A stretch of 64,000 nucleotides of DNA from Charina bottae (taxonomy: Eukaryota; Chordata; Lepidosauria; Squamata; Charinaidae). Position numbers and translations under genes: made by a program. This document shows positions 20,625 to 31,211 of the stretch, piece after piece (within the stretch, counting starts at the first letter, position 1; each line of letters begins with the position of its first letter). The stretch is taken from contig JALMGJ010000005.1 in assembly GCA_023362775.1 (NCBI GenBank), forward strand, positions 39,923,463 through 39,987,462, in the 5' to 3' direction. The notes under the pieces are model-generated. The model was not told the origin of the DNA. It searched no databases and saw only the letters and a list, made by a program, of their open reading frames with translations.

Positions 20625-23600
20625 CTAAGGTGCCAGCCATCTCCAAGTATCTCCAATCTCCTTCTGACCCCAAGCATAATGACAAAACCAGGTTTTGAGT
20701 CTTTTTCGGAAGTCCAGTAGTGAGGAGGACTGTCTGATCTCCGGGGGCAGAATGTTCCAAAGGGCAGGGGCAACAGCAGAGAAAGCACGCTTCCGAGACC
20801 CCGCCAGGTGGAACTCCTTAACCGATGGGATCCATAGCATGCCCTCTCTGCATGCCCGGGTGGGACGGGATGAAGTGATGGGGATGAGACGATCCCTTAT
20901 ATATCCTGGTCCCATGCCATGTAGGGCTTTAAAGGTGATAACCAACACCTTGAATTGTACCCGGAAGCAAACTGGAACCCAGTGCAGCTTGCGCAGCAAA
21001 GGTGTTACATGAGTCCTCCTTGGGACACCCAAAACAGTCCGCACAGCTGCATTCTGGATCAGTTGTAGCTTCCGGATATTCTTCAAGGGTAGCCCCATGT
21101 AGAGCGCATTACAGTAGTCTATGTGAGAGATAACCAGGGCATGAGTGACTGTTCGAAGGGCCTCTTGTTCCAGGAAGGGGCGCAACTGGCGCACAACCCG
21201 AAGTTGTGCAAAAGCTCTCCTGGTCACAACTGCCACCTGCTCTTCAAGCAGGAGTTGTGAATCCAGGAGAACTCCTAAGTTACGCACCGGATCTGTCGGG
21301 GGTAGTGCAACCCCATCCAGAATTAAAGATGACAATTTCCCAGAAGACAAGGAGCCATTAATCCACAGCCACTCCGTCTTACTAGGGTTCAGCTGAAGCC
21401 TGTTTTTCCCCATCCAGGCCCCTACAGCGCCCAGGCACTTGGACAGGGTGGTCACTGCATCACTTACTTCACCCGGGATGGAGATATACAACTGGGTGTC
21501 ATCGGCATATTGATGATACCTCACCCCGTGGCGTCGGATGATCTCTCCCAGCGGTTTCATGTAGATGTTAAAAAGGAGCGGAGAGAGTACCGAGCCCTGT
21601 GGGACCCCACAAAGAAGGGCCCGTGGGCTGGATCTCTCGCTCCCAATCAACACCGACTGGGTCCGGCCTCGGAGGAAGGAGGCGAACCAGCGTATAACCA
21701 CGCCGCCCACCCCCAACTCCCTAAGCCGTTCCAGAAGGATACCGTGGTCGACGGTATCGAATGCCGCTGAGAGGTCAAGAAGAGCGAGAATGGATGCACT
21801 ACCTCCATCTCGCTCCCGCCAGAGATCATCCATAAGTGCGACCAATGCAGTTTCCGTCCCGTAACCCGGCCTGAAACCTGACTGAAAGGGGTCCAGATAA
21901 TCCGTTTCATCCAGAATCCTCTGGAGCTGCAACGCCACCACCTTCTCAACCACCTTTCCCAAAAAGGGAAGGTGGGAGACTGGACGAAAATTATCTAGTA
22001 TAGTAGGGTCCAGCGACGGCTTCTTGAGAAGGGGGCGCACCAGCGCCTCCTTGAAAGCTGCCGGGAACACCCCCTCTCCCAAGGATGCATTCACCATCGC
22101 CTGGGCCCAACTACAAGTCCCCTCCCGAGCTGTTTTCACCAGCCAGGAGGGGCATGGATCCAATTGACAGGTGGTGGCGTTTACAGTCCGGAGAACTCTG
22201 TCCACTTCCTCAGGTCCAACAGGATCAAACTGTTCCCAGATAACAAAGTGAGTACGTTCCCTGGGTATCTCTCCAGACTCTGACTCACGCTCGGAATCCC
22301 ACTTGGAGCGAATCCGAGCGATTTTATCCTGCAGATGCTTCGAAAATTCCTCAGCACGGCCCTGCAGATGGATTTCCGACTCCCCTTTCCCCAAAAGGGA
22401 TCGGGTAATCTTAAACAGGGCCGTCGGACGGCATTCTGCGGATGCAATAAGAGCGGAGAAATATTCACGTTTCGCCGCTCTTACCGCCACAAGGTAGGCC
22501 TTAATAGCGGCTCTAGATTGTGTTCGATCGGATTCAGTCTTTGTTTTCCTCCAGCGGCGCTCTAGGCGTCTCTTAATCCTCTTCAGAACCCTCAACTCCT
22601 CCGTAAACCAGGGGGAGTGTCGGGTTAGACTGGACAAGAGAGGCCGCACAGGCGCGATCCTGTCCAAGGCCCCAGCCGCCTCTCTATTCCAGGCAGCAGC
22701 CAGAGCCTCCGCTGGACCGTGCAGCAGATCTTCCGGTATAACCCCCAGCTCCCTCTGGAATCCTAACGGGTCCATCAGTCGCCGGGGGCGGACCAATCGA
22801 ATAGGTCCGGCCTCCCTGCGGAGGGGGGTAGCATAGGAGAATCTCAAGGTCACCAGGGCGTGATCTGACCATGACAAAGGGGAAAGATGTAGTTCTCCCC
22901 TGAGATCACATTGCCACTGCTCTGACAAGAAAACTAGATCCGGGGTGAGGCCACTGTCTCGAGTTGGGTCCTGAATGATCTGGGACAGGCCCATGGCCGC
23001 CATGGTGGTCATGAACTCCCGTGCTGCTTCAGAGGTTCGTCCCAGGGAAGGCAAGTTAAAGTCCCCCAGAACCATAAGCCTAGGGAGCTCAACTGCCAAC
23101 CCTGAGACGGCCTCCAGCAGCTCAGGCAGGGAGGTTGCTACGCAGCAGGGAGGCTGGTACAATAGCAATATTCCCAACTGTTCCTGAGAGCCCAACTTAA
23201 AGAACAGAGTCTCACACCCGGTCACTTGTGGAGCAGGGCCCCTGATGGCCATTAGAGATTCCCGGATGACAACCGCCACCCCTCCTCCCCTGCCCCGAAG
23301 TCTCGGCTGGTGCCAAACCCGAAACCCGACTGGGCATATCTCAGAGAGAGCAACACCGCCCTCCGGGCCCAGCCAGGTTTCTGTAATGCATACCAGGTCT
23401 GCCCCCTCCTCTATAATCAGATCTTGTATGAGGGGGGCTTTGTTATTAACCGACCTGGCATTGCATAGCAGCAGCCGAAAGTCAGGGCAACCACGAGTCT
23501 GCTGACCAGGCCTTTGGGTTGAGCACGGAGAACCAGAACACGCCACCGGTAATAAACACCGGTCACGTCTTCCCCTACGATGGCCTGTTCTCCGGCTCTC

Positions 23601-23732
23601 GCCATACCATCCCCTACCCATCACCACCTCAATATTCTGCCCAGCCCTATGACCCCCAGCGTCTCTAAGTCCATTAGCCTCCACTCCTGGACTTCTGAGA
23701 TTCCTGGATAAACTCAGTAAACCCTCCATCAT
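20625..23732 (-). CDS. L2 ORF: endonuclease-reverse transcriptase, intact, 1,035 codons
   Basis: The frame is uninterrupted, and a TGA codon lies immediately before the ATG ATG start, so the whole ORF is present. Residues 86-300 form the apurinic-type endonuclease: CNARSV (N91), TETWL (E118), GDFNLP (D224, N226) and WSDHALV (D290, H291). Residues about 550-800 form the reverse transcriptase: FRPVSHLPFLGKVVEK, motif A LLDLSAAFDTVDH (D653, D659), motif B GVPQGSVLSP (709-718), and catalytic YADD (742-745). The C-terminal part has HIDYCNALYMGLP and LHWVPVCFRVQFKVL, typical of the L2 rather than the chicken-type CR1 clade. The N-terminal 85 residues are Arg/Gly-rich with no domain seen. The protein should nick DNA and reverse-transcribe the element RNA at the target. 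Whether this copy is transcribed cannot be told. Confidence 0.93.
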   Translation of the reverse strand: MMEGLLSLSRNLRSPGVEANGLRDAGGHRAGQNIEVVMGRGWYGESRRTGHRRGRRDRCLLPVACSGSPCSTQRPGQQTRGCPDFRLLLCNARSVNNKAPLIQDLIIEEGADLVCITETWLGPEGGVALSEICPVGFRVWHQPRLRGRGGGVAVVIRESLMAIRGPAPQVTGCETLFFKLGSQEQLGILLLYQPPCCVATSLPELLEAVSGLAVELPRLMVLGDFNLPSLGRTSEAAREFMTTMAAMGLSQIIQDPTRDSGLTPDLVFLSEQWQCDLRGELHLSPLSWSDHALVTLRFSYATPLRREAGPIRLVRPRRLMDPLGFQRELGVIPEDLLHGPAEALAAAWNREAAGALDRIAPVRPLLSSLTRHSPWFTEELRVLKRIKRRLERRWRKTKTESDRTQSRAAIKAYLVAVRAAKREYFSALIASAECRPTALFKITRSLLGKGESEIHLQGRAEEFSKHLQDKIARIRSKWDSERESESGEIPRERTHFVIWEQFDPVGPEEVDRVLRTVNATTCQLDPCPSWLVKTAREGTCSWAQAMVNASLGEGVFPAAFKEALVRPLLKKPSLDPTILDNFRPVSHLPFLGKVVEKVVALQLQRILDETDYLDPFQSGFRPGYGTETALVALMDDLWRERDGGSASILALLDLSAAFDTVDHGILLERLRELGVGGVVIRWFASFLRGRTQSVLIGSERSSPRALLCGVPQGSVLSPLLFNIYMKPLGEIIRRHGVRYHQYADDTQLYISIPGEVSDAVTTLSKCLGAVGAWMGKNRLQLNPSKTEWLWINGSLSSGKLSSLILDGVALPPTDPVRNLGVLLDSQLLLEEQVAVVTRRAFAQLRVVRQLRPFLEQEALRTVTHALVISHIDYCNALYMGLPLKNIRKLQLIQNAAVRTVLGVPRRTHVTPLLRKLHWVPVCFRVQFKVLVITFKALHGMGPGYIRDRLIPITSSRPTRACREGMLWIPSVKEFHLAGSRKRAFSAVAPALWNILPPEIRQSSSLLDFRKRLKTWFCHYAWGQKEIGDTWRWLAP

Positions 23733-24927
23733 TCAATCAACAAACTTACAACACTCAATTTAAGTGATGATGGGTCCCCACCAGTGCACCAGCCCGTGCT
23801 CTCGGCAATGGCTGGGCCCACTCACCACTCACAGAATTAACCACTCACTTCCTGTGCCCCCATCGACTTCTCTCACTGGTCTATAGGGGGGCATTCCATA
23901 CACTACTCCTCCCCCCCGTCTCTCACTCAGGGGGATGAGTGCACTCATATTCTACATTCAACTCAATACTCCCTCCCACGCCTCTCACTCCTGAGAGGGA
24001 GACTGTCATTCAATTGAGGGATCACCGATGATCTTAGCTATATATAGGGTGGTTAGGATGGTTAGAGATGTTTAACCAGCTTTCATAGGGCTTATCTTAA
24101 TAATCCGTGGTCCATAAACCCTGATAGCATTACTATGCTACTGTCAGTCTGTAGCAACGCTCAATAGATCGTCAGGGCGTTGCTGCGCCCACAATTTTGT
24201 TTTCAGAACAGGCAGAGAGATCTTTAAACTTTGCCAGACGCTAGGATTGGTTACTGATTCCTCAGGGTATGTCCCTCTATCTTCAGCCATATGTAAAGCT
24301 GTTGCGCTACCGAGATGGTCGACAACTCCAGAAACGTTCTTCTGGGAAGCGCGGCAAAGTCCGTTATATTGTTAAAACTTATACCCAAAAGATCTATTAA
24401 GGGCCAGCGTCCAAGCAATTTTGAGGTCAGTCTTTTACATCTCTGGAATCTGTTCACCCCCTGTAGAGTTCTTTTGCAGCAGAGATGAAATTTGCTTCTA
24501 CTACGGTGAACAGAGTCTGTCCCACTATCAGGGCAAATCCCGGGGCTCACCGAATCAGGGTTAGTCGGGGTTTGTTGTCGTCACCCCCGCCAGCACCACA
24601 GTCCTATTCGGGTTCCAGGGTCACCCGTATTCGGCTTCTCAACAGAAAGAGGCTTCCCTCGTTGTTCAAAAAACGCTGTTAAACTCTGCTCAGACCGACT
24701 GCAAGCCTCGCGTCGTCCTTCGCAGTCTGTTACGTCCCACCGCTCCGTCCAGGGGAGGCTAAACCCCCAACACAGGTAAAAACCCGCCAGTAGCAATTCC
24801 CCAGCCATGGAAAGTGCCATTCCGGGGTTCAGAAGAGCCTCCAACGATTTTCAAGGAGCTAAACAATCTCCCCCCCCCCTGGAGCAGCAACCGACGTCGG
24901 CTTCCGATCGCCATCTTGGATTATCAT
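23733..24927 (-). promoter_or_regulatory. GC-rich 5' region of the L2, probable internal promoter
   Basis: This 1.2-kb non-coding leader lies upstream of the intact ORF and is visibly richer in G, C and CpG than the surrounding intergenic DNA, especially 23760-24000 and 24540-24910. LINEs carry internal promoters in this position. No specific promoter motif is claimed. Confidence 0.45.
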
Positions 24928-25117
24928 ATCCATGTTGGATTATCATATTATCATACACATACATTATTATCATATACATACATATACATATTATTATCAT
25001 ATACATACATACATACACACACACATACACACACCTATACACACCTATACACACCTATACACATCTATACACACCTATACACATTTGGTGTGTGTGTATA
25101 TATATATATATACATAT
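24928..25117. repeat. Compound simple repeat between two L2 elements
   Basis: Contains ATCATAT/CATACA tracts, then a roughly 10-bp tandem unit (ctatacacac) at 25020-25085, then (TG)n and (TA)n. It separates a minus-strand L2 5' end from a plus-strand truncated L2. Confidence 0.93.
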
Positions 25118-26748
25118 ATATGGTTTGATCCTGTTGGGCCTAAGGAAGTGGACAGGATCCTCCGGACTGTAAGAGCCACCACGTGCCATCTTGACCCATG
25201 CCCCTCCTGGCTTGTGAAAGCAGCCAGGGAGGTGACATGTGGCTGGGTCCATGCGATGGTTGTTACGTCCTTGGGAGAGGGAGTGTTTCCGGCTGCTTGT
25301 AAGGAGGCGCTGGTGCACCCCCTCCTCAAGAAGCCATCGCTGGACCCTACAGTGTTGGACAACTTTCGTCCTGTCTCCCACCTCCCCTTTTTGGGGAAGG
25401 TGGTTGAGAAAGTGGTGGCATTACAGCTCCAGAGAATTCTGGATGATACAGATTATCTAGACCCCTTCCAGTCATGACTGGACTCAGATTGGACTGGGTT
25501 CAGGCCGGGATATGGGTGGAAACTGCATTGGTCGCACTTACAGATGATCTCTGGCGGGAGCAGGATGGAGGCAGTGCATCCATCCTGGCTCTTCTTGACC
25601 TCTCAGCGGCTTTCGATACCATTGACCATGGTATCCTTTTGGGGCGGCTCGGAGAGTTGGGGGTGGGCGGTGTAGTTTTGCGCTGGTTCGCCTCCTTCCT
25701 CTGGGATCGGTCCCAATCGGTGGTAATAGGAGATGAGAGGTCTGACCCTCGGCCCCTACTTTGTGGGGTGCCGCAGGGCTCGGTTCTCTCCCCTCTCCTG
25801 TTTAATATCTACATGAAACCACTGGGTGAGATCATCTGCCAACACGGGATGAGGTATCATCAATATGCTGATGATACTCAATTATATATCTCCATCCCGG
25901 GTGAGTTAAGTGATGCAGTGGCTGCCCTTTCTCAGTGTCTGAAGGCTGTGGGGGCCTGGATGGGGAACAACAGGCTTCAGCTGAACCCTGGTAAGACAGA
26001 GTGGCTGTGGATTGATGGCGCCTCGGGATCCAGAGAGTTGTCATCTTTAGATCTGGATGGGGTGGCACTACCCCGTTTGGACTCGGTGCGGAACCTGGGG
26101 GTCCTTCTGGACTCACGGCTCCTGCTTGATGAGCAGGTGGCAGCTGTGGCCAGAAGGGCATTTATGCAACTTCAAGTTGTATGCCAGCTACGCCCTTTCC
26201 TGGACCGAGATGCCCTCCGTACAGTCACTCATGCCCTGGTCATCTCCCATATAGACTATTGCAATGCACTCTACATGGGGCTACCCTTGAAGAGTATCCG
26301 GAAGCTTCAGCTGGTCCAGAATGCGGCTGCGCGCGCAGTTATGGGTGCCTCAAGATCGGCACATGTGACACCTCTGCTGCGTGAGTTGCACTGGTTACCA
26401 GTTTGCTTCCGGGTCCAATTCAAGGTGTTGGTTGTTACCTTTAAAGCCCTACATGGCATGGGACCAGGTTACCTAAGGAACCGCCTCACCCCCAGAACGT
26501 CGACCCGCCCCACCCAGTTATGCAGAGAGGGCTTGCTACGGATCCCATCTATAAAAGAATTCCATCTGGCGGGGTCCAGGAGGCGGGCCTTCTCAGCAGT
26601 GGCACCCGCCCTTTGGAACATTCTCCCCCTGGAGGTGAGGCAGGCCCCCACACTCCTGACCTTCCGAAAGCAATTGAAGACCTGGCTCTGCCACCTCACC
26701 TGGGATGGGAGGGGTAATAGCTCCTCTTGGGGGTGGCTGGCACCATAG
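25118..26748 (+). pseudogene. L2 reverse transcriptase, truncated and frameshifted
   Basis: The first part reads FDPVGPKEVDRILRT to DYLDPFQS and then meets a stop, because about 25 extra bases lie between 'ttccagtc' and 'ttcaggccgggatatggg'. A further one-base loss follows before the frame reopens as ETALVALTDDLWREQDGG. From there 25474-26748 is open with motif A LLDLSAAFDTIDH, motif B GVPQGSVLSP, catalytic YADD in YHQYADDTQLY, and the C-terminal blocks HIDYCNALYMGLP and FRVQFKVLVVTFKALHGMG. The endonuclease is missing through 5' truncation, so the copy is not autonomous. Confidence 0.92.
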
Positions 26749-26935
26749 AGTTCCTTTAAACAACAACATAGCCTCTTGGATTTTATATATTTATATATTT
26801 ATATCTAATTTATTTAGAATGATGTATTGTATTTTATATGTTTTTAATTAGTCAATTTTGTTGTAAACCGCCCAGAGTCCCCTTGTGGGGGGAGATGGGT
26901 GGTGATATAAATTGAACAATAAATAAAATATACTG
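25118..26935 (+). mobile_element. 5'-truncated L2-clade LINE
   Basis: The copy begins inside the linker before the RT ('gatcctgttgggcctaagga') and runs to the 3' signature 'cgcccagagtccccttgtgg' and 'gatataaattgaacaataaa'. It is in the opposite orientation to the L2 at 20437-24927. Protein identity to that copy is high through the RT, but it lacks the 5' UTR and endonuclease. Confidence 0.93.
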
Positions 26936-27071
26936 TAAATATTTACAGTATATACAATATACAATATACAATATACAATATACAATATACAATATACAAT
27001 ATACAATATACAATATACAATATACAATATACAATATACAATATACAATATACAATATACAATATACAATA
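26936..27071. repeat. (AATATAC)n minisatellite at L2 3' end
   Basis: About 18 tandem copies of a 7-bp unit start exactly after the L2 3' tail. The 7-bp period leaves all frames open and creates false VYCILYI-repeat ORFs. Confidence 0.97.
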
Positions 27072-27371
27072 AATGTAGGTTCTTAGTTCCTGCTGTCAAG
27101 TACCTACATCTGACCTAAATACATCACTGCAATGTAAAGGTTAAAAATGAAAAAAAAAATCATGGAGAAGAACTAAAGCTTCTCTTACTAACAGGCTACC
27201 CAAAGGATGAAGGACACACTTGATTTCTGATCTTTGATTTAGCTCAGAGGGCGGGGGGAGACAGAAGTGGTGCTTGTATTTTACACTAAGAGGGACAGAT
27301 AAAAGAAAGGAATTCATATATAAGTATAACGCTCTTATACATGCCTGTTCAATGGAATTTACTCCCAGAGA
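27072..27371. other. Unassigned intergenic DNA
   Basis: Nothing recognised. The segment 'agaggg(c/t)ggggggagacagaag(t/a)ggtgcttgt' at 27245-27300 recurs at 29035-29095, a short shared repeat of unknown type. Confidence 0.5.
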
Positions 27372-27462
27372 CGTTTATATTAACCGCCCAGGGTCCCTCC
27401 TTGCGGGGGAGATGGGCGGGATATAAATATGTTTATAAATAAATAAAATAAATATAGGATTA
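27372..27462 (+). repeat. L2 3' end with (TAAA)n
   Basis: 'taaccgcccagggtccctcc', 'gggggagatgggcgggatat' and then a TAAA tail: the terminal 90 bp of an L2 only. Confidence 0.85.
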
Positions 27463-28069
27463 GATCCTTATAGTGTACAAAGCATGTAAACCAAATTATA
27501 TATTCAGCAAGAAGTCTATTCAAGCAGCTGTAAAGTGGGAGAAAGGGAGTGGGAAGACATTACAAAGATGGAGCAATCTGCTAAACCTTTCCTCCACAAC
27601 TTGCTTGTCTGAAGCTCTGCTTTACACCCATGTGGCAGCCACTTGCATAATTAGAAATGATCCTGCCTCAGCAATGTCTACTTTAGCTATTAGTAAATCT
27701 CATAGCTTCTGGAATAGTGATGGTGGGGAATCATAGAAAAACATGCAAGTAAAGGCCTAATTTTGTCATTGGAATATTGATTCAATAAAGGTCTACTTGA
27801 GATGCAGAGCTAATTAACAGCTTTGAATGCCAGTTGCCTATTAACTAGATAGAATCTAAAGGAGTTTGCTTTTTAGCGTGGCTATATTGTATAAAAAGAG
27901 GCTAACAATTGTCTCTGTGTGTATGTATGCATATATTGGACTTGTAGACCCCAAATCTGTTCAGAGTCCTGTAACTGAAAAACAAATCCAAGCAAGATGA
28001 CGTCGTCGTTTGGGTATCAAGATGCTCTGTCAGTTCCCATGTTATCTCTTGATGGGAAAACATGACCCA
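27463..28069. other. Unassigned intergenic DNA
   Basis: No gene recognised. Confidence 0.45.
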
Positions 28070-30150
28070 TGAGGGAGTAGGTCTGCAACCTGGGGTTCTC
28101 CTATACTCACAGCTAATGCTGATTGAGTGGCGCCATGGCAGAGCATCTTGATGCCCAAACAACAATGCCATCTTGCTTGTGTTCAGTTTTAGCTTGTTTC
28201 ATTCCCATTCATATCTATGCAGCCTTTCTCCCAGCCCAGAGTGGCACTGTAAAGCTGGATATAATCAGCATATTGATGACACCTCACCATGAACTGACCA
28301 ATGACTTCCCAGCATCTTTATGGAAATGTTAAAAAGTAAGGGTAGGAGGACCAATCCCAAGTGGTGAAGAACCCCTGGAAGAGAGATGTTGATGAACTCC
28401 TGGATCCAGTTCGCCATGCCTCCCCCAGCCTCACGAAGATGCCAGGAAGGACATGGGTCCAGTCACAGGAGGCAGAAGTCATCCAAGAGGGCAGCTTATC
28501 CACTTCACCAAAGTCCATAGGTCAAAAGGAGTTCTAGATAATATGCTTAGACCTTGCCCCCAATCACCACTGTACATCCCACACATGCAGAGTTAAGATT
28601 TTAGCAAATCTGAGTAACTTCTCTGCAAACTTTGTTTAGGAGAAATAAAGGCACTTTGCCTTCCATATCACTACACTGTAGGCCCCAAAGTGAGTTTGTA
28701 CTTATGCTTGATCAGGTTCATATTTTATCTTTGTCCACAGGTGCTCTGGATATTACTTCTGCCATTTCAATGCTTGCAGCTTCTCAGTAAGCAACACCAC
28801 TAGATAGACCAGACCAGGAAAGGCTAAAACTACTTTTACTGAGATTGGCTATAATAATAGAATCTTGCAAGTCTGATTGTGCTTTACCTCCTTCTTCTTA
28901 CAATTCAGTGAATTAGGGAGGCATCTGCCTGAGTCACTTCCAAATGTTATCTTGTTCTGGACTTTAAAAAATGTTTCAGCTTCTTTTGCCTAGGCATATC
29001 TCTGTCAAGGTCATCTTCCTTATTCTGTACAGCTCAGAGGGTTGGGGGAGACAGAAGAGGTGCTTGTATTTTACACTAAGAGGGACAGAGAACAGAGAAT
29101 CCTCTGGGATCGGCTGGTAGAGAGAGATTACTCTGTCACATCAAGATCCCAAGTACTTCTTGTTTCCAGTGGCTAACCAGACACTCAATTGCCTTCCGAA
29201 TCACTTGGAAATTCTGAACCACCCATCAGAATCCATCTTGATCCATAAGATGTCTGGTGCAGACCACCAGAATGGGTCTGTTCAGGTTCTCAGTGGCAGG
29301 CAGTCATATCTGGATCAGAAAATGCTCTGACCATGACAAAGGGTTAACTCTAATGCTCTTTATAACACAATTGCTGCAAGGCAAAGATGAGGCCTAATAT
29401 GTGGCCACCTGACTATGTTGGGCCTGAGATTACTTGGGACAATCCCACAATTACCATGGAGGCAATGAACTGCTGAGTTTTCCCAGTCCCAGCCACTAGA
29501 ACATGGAGGTTTTAATCACCCAACACCAATAGACAACGGGACTTCAAACTCCAGAGACCCAGGAGAGACCCTGCCAGGCAGCAAGGAAGCTAATACACCA
29601 AAAGAATCTCTAACTTGCCCCTATTGCCTAGTTAACACACAAGTGTTCACACTCTGCCATCTCAGGAGCAGAGTTAGTCACAGACAAGGTCTCTTTTAAG
29701 ATCAACACCCTCCCTCCCCAACATCAAGTCTAAGGCTGTTGAGGAACCTGAAACACAGATCTTGGAGAAGACAATATCACCCAACTCACCCAACCAAGTT
29801 CAAGTAATACATATTAGGTCTACTGTTTATCCAACCACCAGATTATTAATGAATGAGGTCTTATTACTGTCACACCTGGCATTTACCATAAGCAAGCTGA
29901 AGCTAAGATCACTAGTCATCTGCTCCCCAGGTTGGGGTCCCTTGGCTGGAAGTAGAGACTGAAGTTGTTAATCTCCATTCTGCTGGAATAGTAAACCTGG
30001 TGCCCTTCTGCAGAAGGGAAGCTAAAGCTGGGAAGAAGTACCTTGCTCAATATGTGATAGCTAAATGGATGGCTTCCTGGCTCAGATCTTATCCAGTATA
30101 GGACACCAGCAAACACATGCTTGTCCAAATCGGTGCCTACTGAAAGAAAC
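28070..30150 (-). pseudogene. Strongly decayed L2, split by an LTR-like insertion
   Basis: On the minus strand, 28070-28540 matches the L2 RT region (segments corresponding to 'YADDTQ', the motif B area and the linker before it, e.g. 'tcagcatattgatgacacct'). Positions 29110-29960 match the L2 endonuclease region (e.g. 'tctgaccatgacaaaggg', the minus-strand form of the SDH block, and 'attacttgggacaatcccac'). The reading frame is destroyed throughout. An LTR-like element occupies 28785-29060. Confidence 0.75.
28785..29060 (-). mobile_element. Short LTR-like element, diverged copy
   Basis: On the minus strand it shares 'cagacttgcaagattct', an 'agtaaaagtagttttagc' segment (aligned to 'aataaagtagaattagc' of the other copies) and 'ctggtctggtcta' with 19652-19935 and 34753-35006. 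It is older than those two. Confidence 0.45.
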
Positions 30151-30967
30151 CAAGGCTCAAGATGGCTACAATAATTTCCATGCAGTACTTTTATCTCAAA
30201 AGGATATTTGTGTCATAAACGGTTACATATCCTATCTACTGTACTTCTACAAAAACATAGAATCCAAGCTTTTTAAGTATTTGCACTTTTCAAAAGTTGT
30301 TAGGTTGATGTAGACATGCCTGTCAACCCACTGTGCAACACGAGGACACTAAATTTCTAACAAAAAGGACACTGTGTTGGTATGGGAGAGAAAAAGAAAA
30401 TGGATAGAGCTTTCCCTGTGTAGATAAAAACATGTTATTCTATCTTCTGAAATCCCAATACACATTAATATTATAACATAGAAACTTGTTCAGTAACCAA
30501 ATCTATCCATAAAACTTTTATGTTACCAATATTGCAGGATTCTGTCTAGACGTTTCCTTTGTAAACTTGGTGTTTGTCCCTTAAATTGTGTTCAATGAAT
30601 TTTCTAGAAAATAAATAAATAAATATTCACTTCAGTCTTTCACTCCAAATATTCACTGGCATAGGAGAATCTCCATGCTGGGGACTTGTCATTCGGACAA
30701 CTTGGAAGACAGCTAAAGCCGTGGGCCACATTTCCCAAGGGCACTGCACCTCACATTAGGGACAAATATTGGCAGTTGTTTTTCTTGCCAGCAGGTGACT
30801 CTAGGTGGGAAGGGAAATACAGCCAGGGGAATCCAGCAATTGCTGCTCTTCAGTTGTCTCACACTAAGATGGTAAGGACAGCGCCTATCCCAAAACTCAT
30901 CACTGAGGCAGAATAGAACTCAAGATCATTTATATTGGCATACTTTTCAGCTGACTTAAGGACTGGA
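30151..30967. other. Unassigned intergenic DNA
   Basis: No gene or clear repeat. Short ORFs at 30065-30313 and 30686-30916 carry no motif. Confidence 0.45.
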
Positions 30968-31211
30968 AGAATGCATGCTTATGTCGATGAAGGTTCTCAG
31001 TCATCCAGGTGGAACAGTCTGTGGCTTGAATCATGTCAACTGGATTTCTATTTCTCAGTAGAAACGTTTCACTCCTTATCCAAGGAGCTTCTTCAGTCTG
31101 AAGACTTCAGTCTGAAGACTGAAGAAGCTCCTTGGATAAGGAGTGAAACGTTTCTACTGAGAAATAGAAATCCAGTTGACATGATTCAAGCCACAGAATG
31201 CATGCTTATGT
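30968..31211. mobile_element. Palindromic Penelope-like terminal insertion with 17-bp TSD
   Basis: Two oppositely oriented copies of the same PLE terminal sequence meet at about 31105. The roughly 80-bp arms (31021-31102 and about 31116-31194) are complementary essentially without mismatch, and the left arm continues outward to 30985. The terminal sequence is that of the PLE at 50813-51845. The whole is flanked by a perfect 17-bp TSD agaatgcatgcttatgt (30968-30984 and 31195-31211). No coding sequence remains. Each arm holds a hammerhead-like core (CTGAAGA, a GCTCCTT stem, GAAAC), with one base of the outer stem pair changed. Confidence 0.9.

Larger units (their letters stand above)
20437..24927 (-). 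mobile_element. L2-clade LINE with 5' UTR, intact ORF and 3' UTR
   Basis: The minus strand has a 1.2-kb GC-rich 5' region (about 24927-23733), a full ORF (23732-20625), and a 190-bp 3' UTR with the L2 terminal signature (GCCCAGAGTCCCCCTTGGGG, then a GGGCGGTGATAAAT-like end). A TTTA tail follows. The 5' limit is set where the GC-rich sequence gives way to simple repeats near 24927, so it is approximate. I found no clean TSD because both ends are in low-complexity sequence. Confidence 0.9.

Noticed and set aside
20695..23505. Several plus-strand ORFs of 60-105 codons
   Set aside because: Antisense shadows of the 1,035-codon L2 ORF.
24807..25172. ORFs rich in THTYTHLYTPIH / IYIYIHI
   Set aside because: Arise from the CATA/ctatacacac simple repeats between two L2 elements.
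26848..27099. ORFs of repeated VYCILYI
   Set aside because: Artefact of the (AATATAC)n minisatellite.
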